Shown: piece after piece, positions 23,847-33,014 of the stretch
Layout: each line of letters starts with the position of its first letter
Position numbering within the stretch: position 1 is the first letter of the stretch
Assembly (NCBI RefSeq): GCF_001292625.1
Contig: NZ_LAJH01000012.1
Coordinates: 1 to 64,000 of the forward strand
Direction: 5' to 3'
DNA: 64,000 bases
From: Shimia sp. SK013
GTDB lineage: Bacteria; Pseudomonadota; Alphaproteobacteria; Rhodobacterales; Rhodobacteraceae
The notes under the pieces: model-generated
Databases searched by the model: none
What the model was told of the DNA's origin: nothing
Seen by the model: only the letters and a program-made list of their open reading frames with translations
Position numbers and translations under genes: made by a program

Positions 23847-25268
23847 ATGCTGCAAAAGCTTCAGAAAGCGGTTCATGTCGGCGCACTGGCGCTCTCGGTT
23901 TCATTCGGGACAGTGCAGGTGGCGGCGTCGCAGACCCTGGCCGACGCAATGGCCATGGCATACGAGCACAACGGTCTGTTGGATCAGAACCGCGCTTTGC
24001 TGCGGGCGGCAGATGAAGATGTAGCGATTGCCTTGTCGGCTTTGCGACCCATCATAAGCTGGTCAGGAAGTGTGGATTACAGCTATGGTAGGGTCCGGAC
24101 ACCTAGTTTTCTTGGACCAGTGACAAACATCTCGCGGACCCCGGACGCGCAGATTGGCCTGAGCGCCAGCCTTCTTGTGTTTGACGGCGGCGCTGCGCGT
24201 TTGGCTGGCGAAGCTGCAAAAGAATCCGTTCTGGCGACGCGCCAAGGGCTGATTTCGGTAGAGCAAACTGTTTTGTTGAGCACTGTTCAATCCTTTATGG
24301 AAGTTGTGGCAAATCGCGAAATCGTCGAGTTGCGCCAAAACAACCTGCGCCTACTGGAGCGGGAACTGCAGGCGGCTCAGGACAGGTTTGAAGTGGGCGA
24401 AGTAACCCGAACCGACGTTTCCCTTGCCGAGGCCCGGCTTGCTGGCGCACGCGCACAACTTGCTGCAGCACAAGGTGATTTTGCGGCAAGTCAGGAATTT
24501 TATGCGGCGACAGTCGGGACGCGTCCCGGCAATCTCGTTGCGCCACGCTCGTTGCCACGCACGGCAAAATCGATCGAAGATGCCAAGGCCGTGGCCATTC
24601 GTTCGCATCCTGACATGATCCAGGTCCAGCATTTTATCGCCGCGACCGAGTTGAATGTCGATGGTGCGCGTGCGGCTTTGAACCCGTCAATTAGCCTTAA
24701 CGGCGGCCTCTCCGTCACGCATGAATTTGGGGCCAACGCCTTCCAAGAAGGTGCCAGCGTGGGCGTTAGTGTAAACGCGCCAATTTATCAGGGCGGACGC
24801 CTTTCTGCTTTGATACGCAAAGCCATGGCACAGCGCGACCAGCAGCTCGCCAATCTGCACATTACCCGGCACAGTATCCGTCAGCAGGCTGGTACCAGCT
24901 GGTCTCGGCTGTTGGCTGCCGGTGCGCAGATACAAGCCAGCGCCCGCCAAGTTGAGGCCGCGCGTATCGCATTTGAAGGTGTACGCGAAGAAGCCAAGCT
25001 GGGTGCACGAACCACATTGGACGTGCTGACCGCCGAACAGGATTTGTTGGATGCCGAAGCTGACAGGATCTCGGCGCAGGCCACGCAGATTATCGCTGCC
25101 TATGCGCTTTTGTCGTCGATGGGGCAGCTAACGGTGGATCAACTGAACCTGAAAGTGACGCGCTACGACCCTGAGGCGTACTATAATTTGGTGAAAGACG
25201 CGCCTGTACTGAAGTCCAAACAAGGCGCGCAGTTGGATAAGCTTCTCAAAGCTATTGGAAAAGAATAA
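23847..25268 (+). CDS. tolC: TolC-family outer membrane channel protein
   Basis: A 473-residue outer membrane efflux/secretion channel. The ATG at 23847 has AAGGA in front and is followed by a signal peptide (ALALSVSFGTVQVAAS). The mature chain has two homologous helical halves, as in TolC, with long coiled-coil segments such as REIVELRQNNLRLLEREL in the first and a GARTTLDVLTAEQDLLDAE block in the second. DVSLAEARLAGARAQL fits the first-half helix. It would form a trimer with an inner-membrane export pump encoded elsewhere. It is after pcm and before the PopZ-like gene. Confidence 0.93.
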   Translation: MLQKLQKAVHVGALALSVSFGTVQVAASQTLADAMAMAYEHNGLLDQNRALLRAADEDVAIALSALRPIISWSGSVDYSYGRVRTPSFLGPVTNISRTPDAQIGLSASLLVFDGGAARLAGEAAKESVLATRQGLISVEQTVLLSTVQSFMEVVANREIVELRQNNLRLLERELQAAQDRFEVGEVTRTDVSLAEARLAGARAQLAAAQGDFAASQEFYAATVGTRPGNLVAPRSLPRTAKSIEDAKAVAIRSHPDMIQVQHFIAATELNVDGARAALNPSISLNGGLSVTHEFGANAFQEGASVGVSVNAPIYQGGRLSALIRKAMAQRDQQLANLHITRHSIRQQAGTSWSRLLAAGAQIQASARQVEAARIAFEGVREEAKLGARTTLDVLTAEQDLLDAEADRISAQATQIIAAYALLSSMGQLTVDQLNLKVTRYDPEAYYNLVKDAPVLKSKQGAQLDKLLKAIGKE

Positions 25269-25341
25269 CAATTCTTCCTATCTGTTGTGCGCATGCACCC
25301 CAATCGTTACACTCTTGCCAAGGTAAGAGTGGTGAAAAAAG

Positions 25342-26535
25342 ATGCCAGACCCAGTCAGCAACGCTGAAATAGAAGATGTTTTGACGTCTATTCGACGGCT
25401 CGTGTCAGAGAATCGGCAGGTGCCAACGGAGTCCGTATCTGAGGGTGAGCATCCTGAGAATTCGGCACCAAACAGCGATGAACCTGTGAAGAATGCACCT
25501 ATGGCGCTGGTTTTGACCCCTGCGTTGCGCGTGTCAGATGCTGTCGCAGATGAAGACGAAGACGTGTTTGTCGAGGACAGTAGCGACGGTGCCGCTGAGC
25601 TTTTTGTTTCGGACATCGGCGATAGTGACATAGAAGCCCTGGATTTGGCGGGCCACGCTGTTGAGATCCCCGAGGATGAGCTGTTTTCGGAAGGCGATGA
25701 GCTGGAAAACCGCCCTGACGACGTGGTTGCTGATGCAGAAGAATTGCAGATAGAGAATGCGTCGGAACTGGCTGACGAGTCGGAAGATCCCGCCGAGCAG
25801 GCGTGGGATGTTGAATTTTCCGAGGACGCGTTGGAAGCGGCCGAAATAACAGAGGACGTTGACGGAGAGTTTTCAGCGTCCGGCACCATTACGCCAGAAG
25901 CCGTATCTGAGGCAATGGATTCCGCTGATTTTGATGAACCCTCGTACCTCGAAGAAACTGCCGCAGTTGAAGAAACCTCGGACGTCTCTGAGGTGTCTCT
26001 CACGCTTGAGGGCGGCGCGGACGAGGTAATGGACAGTCGTCTAGAGTCCGTGGATGAAGAGGCCGGGTTGGATGACGTCGATGAGCCGCAGGACGACGTG
26101 CGTGACGAACCGTTTGATTTCAAAAAGGTGCTGGAGGCGCGTCTGGTGCATTGGCGTGATGGAGACGGCAGTGAGGTCGAGGCGGACCCGGCAGAGCCTG
26201 TCGATAGTGACTACACGGACGCTGAGGCATCGACGCCTGCTTGGGGTACGGACGAAGACCCAATCGAAACATTGGATGCCCCAAGTGCGGCAGAAGTAAT
26301 CGAAGCCGTGGCGATAGAGCAGGCGGCGGAAGACGTTGCCGACGCGGTTGACGTGGGTCTGAGTGAAGCCTTGGACGAGCCTGCGGTGATCGACGAAGAG
26401 GCCCTTCGGGAGATGGTTGCAGACATTGTACGCCAAGAATTGCAGGGCGCCTTGGGCGAGCGGATTACCCGCAACGTGCGCAAGCTGGTGCGTCGCGAAA
26501 TCCACCGGGCCTTGGCGGCTCATGAACTTGACTGA
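25342..26535 (+). CDS. PopZ-like acidic protein
   Basis: A 397-residue strongly acidic protein. Its layout is that of the polar organiser PopZ (DUF2497): a short N-terminal helix SNAEIEDVLTSIRRLVSE, a long low-complexity Glu/Asp/Ala/Ser region from about residue 30 to 340, and a C-terminal helical end LREMVADIVRQEL and NVRKLVRREIHRALAAH. PopZ forms a microdomain at the cell pole and binds chromosome-partition proteins through its N-terminal part and itself through its C-terminal helices. The middle is about twice as long as in Caulobacter PopZ. The assignment rests on architecture and the N-terminal helix, so it is tentative. Confidence 0.6.
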   Translation: MPDPVSNAEIEDVLTSIRRLVSENRQVPTESVSEGEHPENSAPNSDEPVKNAPMALVLTPALRVSDAVADEDEDVFVEDSSDGAAELFVSDIGDSDIEALDLAGHAVEIPEDELFSEGDELENRPDDVVADAEELQIENASELADESEDPAEQAWDVEFSEDALEAAEITEDVDGEFSASGTITPEAVSEAMDSADFDEPSYLEETAAVEETSDVSEVSLTLEGGADEVMDSRLESVDEEAGLDDVDEPQDDVRDEPFDFKKVLEARLVHWRDGDGSEVEADPAEPVDSDYTDAEASTPAWGTDEDPIETLDAPSAAEVIEAVAIEQAAEDVADAVDVGLSEALDEPAVIDEEALREMVADIVRQELQGALGERITRNVRKLVRREIHRALAAHELD

Positions 26536-26554
26536 CCGCTTTACATTGCGGGCA

Positions 26555-26589
26555 TAAAAAAACGCGCCCTTTTAGGGCGCGTTTTTTTT
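26555..26589. terminator. Bidirectional rho-independent terminator
   Basis: A perfect AACGCGCCCT/AGGGCGCGTT stem with a TTT-type loop, an A-tract before it and a T-tract after it. It serves the PopZ-like gene from the left and the minus-strand DUF6280-like gene from the right. Confidence 0.9.
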
Positions 26590-26606
26590 GGCAGCTTTGA
26601 AATTGA

Positions 26607-26927
26607 TCAGGCAGCTTCGGCCTGTGCAGCAGCGTTGCGACGCTCGCTTTCTTCGCGCGACAGCGCCACGGAAGTTCGTACACCTTTGGCGACGAAATCC
26701 ATCAGTCCGGAAACAACGCGTTCGTTCGGGTCGATGCCGGCGCAAGACAGCACCTCACGACCGTCGCGGGAGCGTGCCCAGCGAGCGATTTGCTCAGGAC
26801 CATTGCCATACTTTTTGTCGTCGGCAATGGCATCATCCAGCGCAGCCAACACAACGGCTGCAAAAAGTTTGCGGGCACGGTTACCTTGTTCGTTATTGAA
26901 AGCCGCTCCGTCAACGAAATCTCTCAT
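26607..26927 (-). CDS. DUF6280-like conserved protein
   Basis: A 106-residue soluble protein that I recognise as the roseobacter-conserved DUF6280 type. It starts MRDFVDGAAFNNEQGNR and has LAALDDAIADDKKYGNG and FVAKGVRTSVALSREESERR. The chain is mostly helical with a charged C-terminus. No active site or cofactor motif is visible and no function is known. It is monocistronic, with the shared terminator after it. Confidence 0.75.
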   Translation of the reverse strand: MRDFVDGAAFNNEQGNRARKLFAAVVLAALDDAIADDKKYGNGPEQIARWARSRDGREVLSCAGIDPNERVVSGLMDFVAKGVRTSVALSREESERRNAAAQAEAA

Positions 26928-27144
26928 CTCGTCGTCCTTATATTATTGCTCTTGTGTTTTCGGCGTGACGCCCCTTATGGAGCAATCTGCGTGATTCGGG
27001 TAGCCTGAATTTGCATAGCTCTTATGCTGCAAGCGCATGACCAAAGTATTAACGTTGGTCCCCAGGTTGCCTTGCCACAAGGGGACTGGCCAGATATAGG
27101 ACTTCGAACCCTTCAATCAACCTTTGTGCACAGGTTTTACGACA

Positions 27145-27708
27145 ATGCCAAAAATTAACGGTAACGAAATTCGCCCTGGCAATGTGCTGGAACACAACGA
27201 TGGTTTGTGGGCGGCGGTGAAAGTGGATCACGTGAAACCCGGCAAAGGCGGGGCGTTTGCACAGGTCGAGCTGCGCAACCTGCGCAACGGGTCGAAACTG
27301 AACGAACGCTTCCGCAGTGCCGACAAAGTCGAGCGCGTGCGCCTTGAGCAGAAAGACCAGCAGTTCCTATACGAGGACGATGGAATGCTGATGTTCATGG
27401 ACACTGAAACTTATGAGCAAATTCAATTGCCTGCAGAAATCTTGGGCGATCGTCGCCCCTTCTTGCAGGACGGCATGACCATCGTTGTCGAGTTCCATGA
27501 CGAGGAAGCTTTGAACGCCACAGTGCCGCAAAAAGTGATCTGCAAAATCGTAGAAACGGAGCCTGTGGTCAAAGGTCAGACCGCGGCAAATTCGTTCAAA
27601 CCGGCCATTTTGGACAACGGTGTGAAGGTTATGGTGCCGCCTTTTGTGGGGCAGGATGAGAGCATCGTGATCAACACTGACACCATGGAATATTCCGAGC
27701 GCGCCTGA
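27145..27708 (+). CDS. efp: Elongation factor P
   Basis: A 187-residue elongation factor P, the normal length. It binds between the P and E sites of stalled ribosomes and helps form peptide bonds at polyproline. Residues 31-36 read KPGKGG, with Lys-34 at the tip where modification occurs in lysylated EF-P. All three domains are present, ending in [14 protein letters not shown] with Ile for the first Val: [15 protein letters not shown]. The ATG at 27145 is the family start. No EpmA or EpmB gene is in the window. A strong terminator follows, so it is a single-gene unit. Confidence 0.97.
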   Translation: MPKINGNEIRPGNVLEHNDGLWAAVKVDHVKPGKGGAFAQVELRNLRNGSKLNERFRSADKVERVRLEQKDQQFLYEDDGMLMFMDTETYEQIQLPAEILGDRRPFLQDGMTIVVEFHDEEALNATVPQKVICKIVETEPVVKGQTAANSFKPAILDNGVKVMVPPFVGQDESIVINTDTMEYSERA

Positions 27709-27731
27709 AATTCGTGACCCATTAGCAAGCG

Positions 27732-27761
27732 AAAAGCCGCCTATTTAGGGCGGCTTTTTTT
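27732..27761 (+). terminator. Rho-independent terminator after efp
   Basis: Stem AAAGCCGCC/GGCGGCTTT with loop TATTTA, followed by a T-tract on the plus strand. Confidence 0.9.
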
Positions 27762-27844
27762 GTCTGCATTGCACCTGTATCGCGTCGGTCGCATGGCTGG
27801 GGTCCCACGTACGCCGGTTAACTCGTGTTTAAAAAGAGTGAAAT

Positions 27845-28624
27845 TCACATCAGTTTGACGGACGCATCTCCGGCCTGCATGTCCTCGCCTGCTCGGTCGA
27901 AGCGCAGATAGGCGAGCGCCTTGCCATCTGCCTGCGAAAAAAGGACGCCAACGCTGCGCCCGTCTCGTGTGATCGGGGTGCCTAGCGGCGCGGCGCCATC
28001 GATGGAAACAATTGCCAGCCCTTTGCGCAGTTCAGTTTTGTGTTTCATGCGCGCGGTGACTTCTTGCCCGACATAACAGCCTTTGCGGAAGTCGACGCCG
28101 TTCAGACGTTCGAACCCATTTTCCAGAATGTAGCTGTCGCCAGTCAGCTCGATGCCGGACGATGGCACGCCATGGTCCACATAAACCGCTGTCCAGTTGG
28201 CGGTATTAAGGGCTGCTTCTGTTTCACGGTAGGCCCGCCATCCAAGACCCTTTGCGCGCGGGTCTTTCAATCCGTCGGCGGGCACCGCGTCCATGCCTCG
28301 GTGCAGGTGCAGGTCTGTCATCTCGATTGTGACATCAGCGCGCAATTTGTACATGCCAAGGCGGGTGACAAGCGCCGGAGCCTGTTCCGCATCGGCGTCC
28401 AGCAGAATGCTGTCCCTGTCACGACACAGGAAGAAATCGGCGATGTATTTGCCTTGGGGTGTCAAAAGGGCCGCATAGAGCAATCCGTCGCCCATGGCAT
28501 CGAGATCGTTGGTGATGAGACCTTGCAAGAAGCTGTTGGTGTCAGCTCCGGTGAGGCGGAGGATTTTTCTGGGCCGATCCATGAGTGTTCGGAGCCTGTT
28601 CTGTTTTTGTGCGTCTTCGTTCAT
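27845..28624 (-). CDS. ygfZ: Folate-binding protein YgfZ
   Basis: A 259-residue YgfZ/CAF17 (GcvT-like) protein that helps maintain or repair some iron-sulfur enzymes, with folate. The signature KGCYVGQEVTAR (residues 181-192) is intact with its conserved Cys-183. The N-terminal FLQGLITNDLDAM and TPQGKYIADFFL match the folate-binding half. The start at 28624 is uncertain; an in-frame ATG at 28582 would drop 14 residues. It is divergent from the glycosyltransferase gene with a 42-bp gap. Confidence 0.92.
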   Translation of the reverse strand: MNEDAQKQNRLRTLMDRPRKILRLTGADTNSFLQGLITNDLDAMGDGLLYAALLTPQGKYIADFFLCRDRDSILLDADAEQAPALVTRLGMYKLRADVTIEMTDLHLHRGMDAVPADGLKDPRAKGLGWRAYRETEAALNTANWTAVYVDHGVPSSGIELTGDSYILENGFERLNGVDFRKGCYVGQEVTARMKHKTELRKGLAIVSIDGAAPLGTPITRDGRSVGVLFSQADGKALAYLRFDRAGEDMQAGDASVKLM

Positions 28625-28666
28625 ATAGACACCAATGGGCCATGCAACAGGGCAGGAAACAACAAA

Positions 28667-29350
28667 ATGCGAGCACCACTGTCAGTCGTGATCCCCACTT
28701 TGAATGCGGAAGTCCCGTTGCCGAGCTGTTTGGCTGCGCTTTATGAAGGTGTGGAAGTGGGTGTGATCCGGGAGTTGATCGTGGTCGACGGTGGTTCAAA
28801 CGATGCCACGCGCGCGATTGCAGACGAGGCCGGGGCAATGATCCTGACGGCACTTCCGTCGCGGGGTGGGCAATTGGGGGCAGGCGTGGAGGCGGCGCGC
28901 GGAGACTGGGTTTTGTGCCTGCACGCAGACACCGAACTGGCGCCGGGTTGGACGGACGCAGTTGGAGCCCACATGGCGCGAGGGCCCGATGTGGCCGGCT
29001 ATTTCAGGCTTGGGTTTGATTCCGGCGGTGCATCCGCGCGGGCCGTGGCGCGCTGGGCAAACGTCAGGTCACAGGTGTTAGGATTGCCATACGGCGATCA
29101 GGGTTTGTTGATGTCACGGAAATTGTATCGAGAAGTTGGCGGCTATTCCGAGATACCATTGATGGAAGATGTCGCGATGGCGCGGGCATTGAAGCGGCGG
29201 CTTCGGTCGTTGGAGCATTTGGCGGTCACCAGCGCTGCAAAGTATCAGGCACAAGGTTGGGCCCGACGCGGGGCACGCAATCTGTGGACTTTGATCCGGT
29301 ATTTTGCGGGTGTGTCGCCCGAACGGCTGGCGCAATCCTATCGAAAGTAA
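28667..29350 (+). CDS. Family 2 glycosyltransferase (TIGR04283 type)
   Basis: A 227-residue GT-A fold glycosyltransferase. It begins LSVVIPTLNAEVPLPSCL and has the nucleotide-sugar motif VDGGSNDATRAIA and the metal-binding LHADTELAPGW. The group TIGR04283 includes proteins next to arsenosugar genes, but no arsenic gene is present here. I use the ATG at 28667; the open frame continues far upstream on the opposite side of ygfZ, but that part is a shadow. The function of the sugar product is unknown. Confidence 0.85.
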   Translation: MRAPLSVVIPTLNAEVPLPSCLAALYEGVEVGVIRELIVVDGGSNDATRAIADEAGAMILTALPSRGGQLGAGVEAARGDWVLCLHADTELAPGWTDAVGAHMARGPDVAGYFRLGFDSGGASARAVARWANVRSQVLGLPYGDQGLLMSRKLYREVGGYSEIPLMEDVAMARALKRRLRSLEHLAVTSAAKYQAQGWARRGARNLWTLIRYFAGVSPERLAQSYRK

Positions 29351-29505
29351 ATGCGTGCCACCCCAATGGCGTTTCTGTGGCCTTTTTTGAACCTTGGCGC
29401 CTTTGGTGTCTAACGTCGGCTCATAGCTCCAAAACAAACTTGGCGCTATCGTTTCACGGAAGGTCACGCAAACCGGTAAAGTCGGTCCAGAGGAAGCGGT
29501 GTGAG
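29351..29505. other. Short intergenic, nothing recognised
   Basis: No gene, hairpin or RNA was recognised between the glycosyltransferase gene and the decayed membrane protein. Confidence 0.3.
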
Positions 29506-29951
29506 TTACTTGTGCACTTGGTAGTATCCTAAGAACACCAACAAAGGCTCGGCTGTCGCGGGCGGGAGGGCGACGAGAAATATGGCGATGTTGCGATTGC
29601 CTGCAACGCTGGCCACAGATACGCGATCATCGCATGGCTCATCGCATGGCTCATCGCATGGCTCATCGCGTGGCTGATCGCGTCGAAGGATGACGAAACT
29701 CAGGACTTGCATGCCTGTGGTCACGACAAAGGCGCGGCCAACCAGCTGGCGACTGTGCTGATGGATTGCGTCATCCCTGGTCGTAGGGCCGCCATCAGGC
29801 CGATCACGATAACGGCTAGAGCGATCGTCATAGCGCCATCCATCGCCTGTATATTTTCAACGGTTGGTGTGGGCAGCAGCACTGCGCGCTTTAAAAACCC
29901 CAACCTCACAACTAATCGTCCACGCGCGTGGCGCGAAACGGTGGTGAGCAC
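29506..29951 (-). pseudogene. Decayed membrane protein with internal 12-bp tandem repeat
   Basis: Two minus-strand open frames that abut, 29721-29951 and 29506-29724, together look like the C-terminal part of a polytopic membrane protein broken by a frameshift. The first has a hydrophobic segment TIALAVIVIGLMAALRP, and the second has QVLSFVILRR, GNRNIAIFLVALP and EPLLVFLGYYQV. The last pieces recall bile acid:sodium symporter-like permeases. A loop in the second frame is replaced by repeats of Asp-Glu-Pro-Cys from a 12-bp tandem array. The N-terminal half is absent. Family and pseudogene status are probable, not proven. Confidence 0.45.
29629..29676. repeat. 12-bp tandem repeat, four copies
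   Basis: ATCGCATGGCTC occurs three times exactly, at 29629, 29641 and 29653, and a fourth copy, ATCGCGTGGCTG, starts at 29665. ATCGCG follows. On the minus strand it codes for repeats of DEPC inside the decayed membrane protein. Confidence 0.95.
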
Positions 29952-30101
29952 CGAGATCAGCAGTCTTTCATGGCGGGTTGCCTACGTTGTTTTAGCCCCA
30001 AAGACACATGCACGCGCTGGGCCTATCAACTGACGGGCTTGGTCAGGCTTTCCTTTGCGGTTGAGCTGTGTGACAGTTTTTTGCGAGCAAGGGAGTTGAG
30101 C

Positions 30102-31343
30102 ATGAACGTCATCGTGGTGGGCGCGGGGATCGTCGGGGTGTCTTGTGCAATTTGGCTCCAAAGAAGCGGGCACACCGTCACAATCGTGGACAGGACAGGT
30201 CCGGCGTCTGGCACGAGCCACGGAAACGCGGGCGTTCTGGCTGCAGGGGCAATTGTTCCCGTGCCGGTTCCAGGGTTGTTGCGTCGCGTACCGAAGATGT
30301 TGCTAGACCGCGATGCCCCTTTGTTTTTGCGGTGGGGCTATCTGCCCAAGCTACTGCCGTTTCTTGTGAAGTATCTGTCGTTCGCTACGGATGCGCATGT
30401 GGATGCCTACGGGAAAGCGATGACGTCGTTGATGCATGACACGCTCGACCAGCACCGACAGTTGGCAGACGGAACACCGGCCGCAGGGTTCGTTCATTCT
30501 GATGATTTCTGTTTCGGTTACGAAACGCGTGCCGCGTTTGATGCTGATGCCTATGGCTGGGCCAAACGCAAAGCGGCAGGGTACGAGTATGACGTCATGA
30601 GTGGCGCCGATTACGCGGCGCGAGACAGCTCGTTTGGCCGCTCTTTTGAGACTGTCGTCGCTTGTAAAAACCATGGGCGCGTTTCCGATCCCGGGGCTTA
30701 CGTCAAGGCATTGGCGGACCATTTCGTGGCCGAAGGTGGCACGCTAAAGATCAGTCAGGTGACCGATGTGGATGTTGACGGTGGCGTGATCACCGGTCTG
30801 CAAACGTCTGATGGCCCCATGAGTGCGGATCACATCGTGTTTGCTATGGGTCCATGGTCCAAAGAGATCGCGCATAAACTGGGTGTGAGAGTTCCGTTAG
30901 AAAGCGAGCGGGGCTATCATTTGGAATTCATCAACCCAAGCGTCATGCCGTCGGCACCGATGATGGTGGCGAGCGGCAAGTTTGTGCTGACTCCGATGGA
31001 GGGGCGATTGCGCGCGGCTGGGGTGGTCGAATTTGGCGGGTTGAAATTCGAGGCCAGCCGCGCACCTTTTGAGATGCTGCACCGGCAGGTTGCCGCCCTA
31101 ATGCCTGACATGACCTATGACAGTGTCGTTGAATGGATGGGGCACCGCCCTGCGCCTGCCGATAGTTTGCCTCTGATCGGTGCAAACGACGCGCAAGGCA
31201 AAAGCTATAGCGCGTTTGGACATCAGCACGTTGGTTTGACAGGTGGGCCAAAAACGGGTCGGATCATTGCGGATCTGATAAGCGGAAAGAAACCAAACAT
31301 TGATTTGGGGGCCTTTGATCCGATGAAATTTACCGCGCTCTAG
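30102..31343 (+). CDS. FAD-dependent oxidoreductase, D-amino acid dehydrogenase-like
   Basis: A 413-residue DadA-type flavoprotein of the DAO superfamily. The Rossmann motif is VVGAGIVGVSCAIWLQRSG at the N-terminus, followed by the substrate region SGTSHGNAGVLAAG. The C-terminal flavin contact is seen in FGHQHVGLTGGPKTGRIIADLI. Such enzymes oxidise D-amino acids or hydroxyproline-type imino acids and pass electrons to the respiratory chain. The ATG at 30102 with GGGAG is preferred over an upstream start. It is followed after 26 bp by a decayed TRAP receptor gene and then a decayed 2-oxoglutarate oxygenase, so it was probably part of an amino- or imino-acid catabolic operon. Confidence 0.88.
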   Translation: MNVIVVGAGIVGVSCAIWLQRSGHTVTIVDRTGPASGTSHGNAGVLAAGAIVPVPVPGLLRRVPKMLLDRDAPLFLRWGYLPKLLPFLVKYLSFATDAHVDAYGKAMTSLMHDTLDQHRQLADGTPAAGFVHSDDFCFGYETRAAFDADAYGWAKRKAAGYEYDVMSGADYAARDSSFGRSFETVVACKNHGRVSDPGAYVKALADHFVAEGGTLKISQVTDVDVDGGVITGLQTSDGPMSADHIVFAMGPWSKEIAHKLGVRVPLESERGYHLEFINPSVMPSAPMMVASGKFVLTPMEGRLRAAGVVEFGGLKFEASRAPFEMLHRQVAALMPDMTYDSVVEWMGHRPAPADSLPLIGANDAQGKSYSAFGHQHVGLTGGPKTGRIIADLISGKKPNIDLGAFDPMKFTAL

Positions 31344-31368
31344 CGTGGCGATGTGGGGGAGGACTCTG

Positions 31369-32213
31369 ATGGCTTTTATCAAATCCGCAACCCTAGCCAT
31401 AGTCGGCGCATTGATGACCACATCCGCGATCGCATAGGCCACGCCCAATCGTGGGACATGCCCATGGCCGATGTGGCCACCAGTTTCCACTCTTAGCATG
31501 GCGAAGTCTTTGCTGATCTCGTTCGGGATTACACAGACAGCGCAATCGACATCACTGTGCACCCCGGTGATTCCCTGTTCGGCGTCGGTGACATTATACG
31601 CGCCATCCAGACAGGTCAGGTTCCAATTGGCGGACGTTTCACGTCCGCGCACGCCAACGAAGCGCCACTTTTGGGGTGGGACAACCTGCCATTCATCGCA
31701 ACAAGCTATGACCGTCAGGTTTGGGAGCATCTGTCTCACTACTACAAGGTCAACGCTTGGTTGCCGCGCAGCTATGTGATGGTGAACACGCAAGTATGGG
31801 ATGGTCTGGACGCCGAAGTTCAAGCGGGCCTTCAGAAAACTGCAGACGAAACATCCGCATCCTGTGCAGCGACATCGTTCTTTGCATTGTGCTATGCGAT
31901 GACTCGCGGCGCGCATATCCGAGTGTCGATTTTTCTGAACGCGACTGATTTTTTGAAACGCTGGCTTGATGTCTTTGCTGTCATTAGGTCAATGTATTTC
32001 GGTTGGGCGACGGCGACTGAGGCCGCCGCTGTGGGCGTCCTGGGCGCCCTCATACTGGCTGCATTTCAGCGGTCACTCACACTATGGACGTTTCTTGAAA
32101 GCCTTATGGGCGAAACGCGCACGTCCGCTCTGATCGCGCTGTATGATCTTTGCGAACTCTATGCGGTGGAAGACATCCTCACGGTGACATTTGACGCTAG
32201 AAGCCTGAACTAA
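31369..32213 (+). pseudogene. Collapsed TRAP transporter operon (DctP + DctQ + DctM fragments)
   Basis: A row of TRAP pieces joined by deletions. An ATG at 31369 with GGGGGAGG starts a signal peptide, MAFIKSATLAIVGALMTTS, which hits TAG at its end. The receptor then resumes in another frame as WDMPMADVATSFHS, is stopped by a second TAG, and continues with HGEVFADLVRDYTDS and IIRAIQTGQVPIGG. Soon after Thr-Ala-Asp-Glu it runs into a DctQ-like piece (YAMTRGAHIRVSIFLN), and then a DctM-like piece (YFGWATATEAAAVGVLGALI). One open frame from 31557 to 32213 therefore spans parts of three genes. It cannot make a transporter. Confidence 0.85.
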
Positions 32214-32374
32214 AATCACTTTGGACGGCACAAAAGGACCTGCTGGGATTGCCGGAGGATGTGCACCTGCGCCTAGTAATCTCAAGAAACCAAACCACCT
32301 TGGAAGTTGAACGTGCCAGCAGAGAGATCGCCGATCCATTCAAACCACCTCATCCCATAAGGAGATTTTTTCCG

Positions 32375-32912
32375 ATGACCGGCTTTGCGGATGCCATGCA
32401 GACCAGCGCGGCAACAATCCCCGTCGTCGACATCTCTGGCGCCATTTCAGGGGGTGACATCCAAGGGGTCGCGGATGCGATCCATACAGCAGCGATCGAG
32501 CACGGTTTCTTTTACATCTCAAACCACGGAATTGATCCTGTTGTTGATGCGGCTTACGCCATACCTCTCGCAAGGGGGCAGCTCGTTTTTTATCCTGCGT
32601 CTACGAAAGAAGATGAAGCCGGGGGACGTTCTGGCGTCGCGCCCCAAACCGATTTTGGCGTGCTCACGGTTTTGCTGCAAGACAACAGCGGAGGGCTTCA
32701 AATGCGTTCAGAACCCGGTAGCTGGGTCTAAGCGCCGCCGATGCAAAGGTACGCGGTATTCCATTTCTGTTTTCTTTGATCCTCATACGAACACGATTGT
32801 AGATCCAGTCGACTTGAGCGCGTCACCGGCCGACAGTAAGTATCCGCCAGTCCGGGCTGGCGAACACATCGCGAGCCGCAACTCCACGAGTTTTTCGCAA
32901 TACAAGACGTGA
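32375..32912 (+). pseudogene. Decayed 2-oxoglutarate/Fe(II) oxygenase (isopenicillin N synthase-like)
   Basis: An ATG at 32375 with AAGGAG starts a typical DIOX_N domain: IPVVDISGAISGGD and AAIEHGFFYISNHGID. It then jumps to the iron-site strand, here VAPQTDFGVLTVLLQD, in which the family His of His-x-Asp is Gln. The first frame ends at 32731. The C-terminal part, YSISVFFDPHTNTIV, is in another frame and runs to 32912. The central region and the segment with the second His and the Arg of the 2-oxoglutarate site are missing. It is a broken relative of enzymes that oxidise small organic substrates, next to the dead TRAP genes. Confidence 0.82.
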
Positions 32913-33014
32913 ACAGATCTTTTGCGCGTAGGTTTCGAACCAGTCACGCGGTGCGGCCACCAACACTGGGGCACTTCCGAATTTTCCATAAAAGTACAAT
33001 TCTGGAACAGGCGA

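Noticed and set aside
25278-26123. Ser-rich minus-strand frame opposite the PopZ-like gene
   Set aside because: It is the antisense of the Glu/Asp-rich region; low complexity and no start signal.
28040-28666. Upstream extension of the glycosyltransferase frame
   Set aside because: It lies opposite ygfZ, has no family match, and the true start at 28667 gives a normal GT2 N-terminus.
29629-29676. Short repeats considered as a CRISPR array
   Set aside because: Units are 12 bp and directly adjacent, with no spacers.
32249-32374. In-frame extension ahead of the oxygenase remnant
   Set aside because: The ATG at 32375 with AAGGAG fits the family start; the extension has no match, though it might be a scrap of another lost gene.
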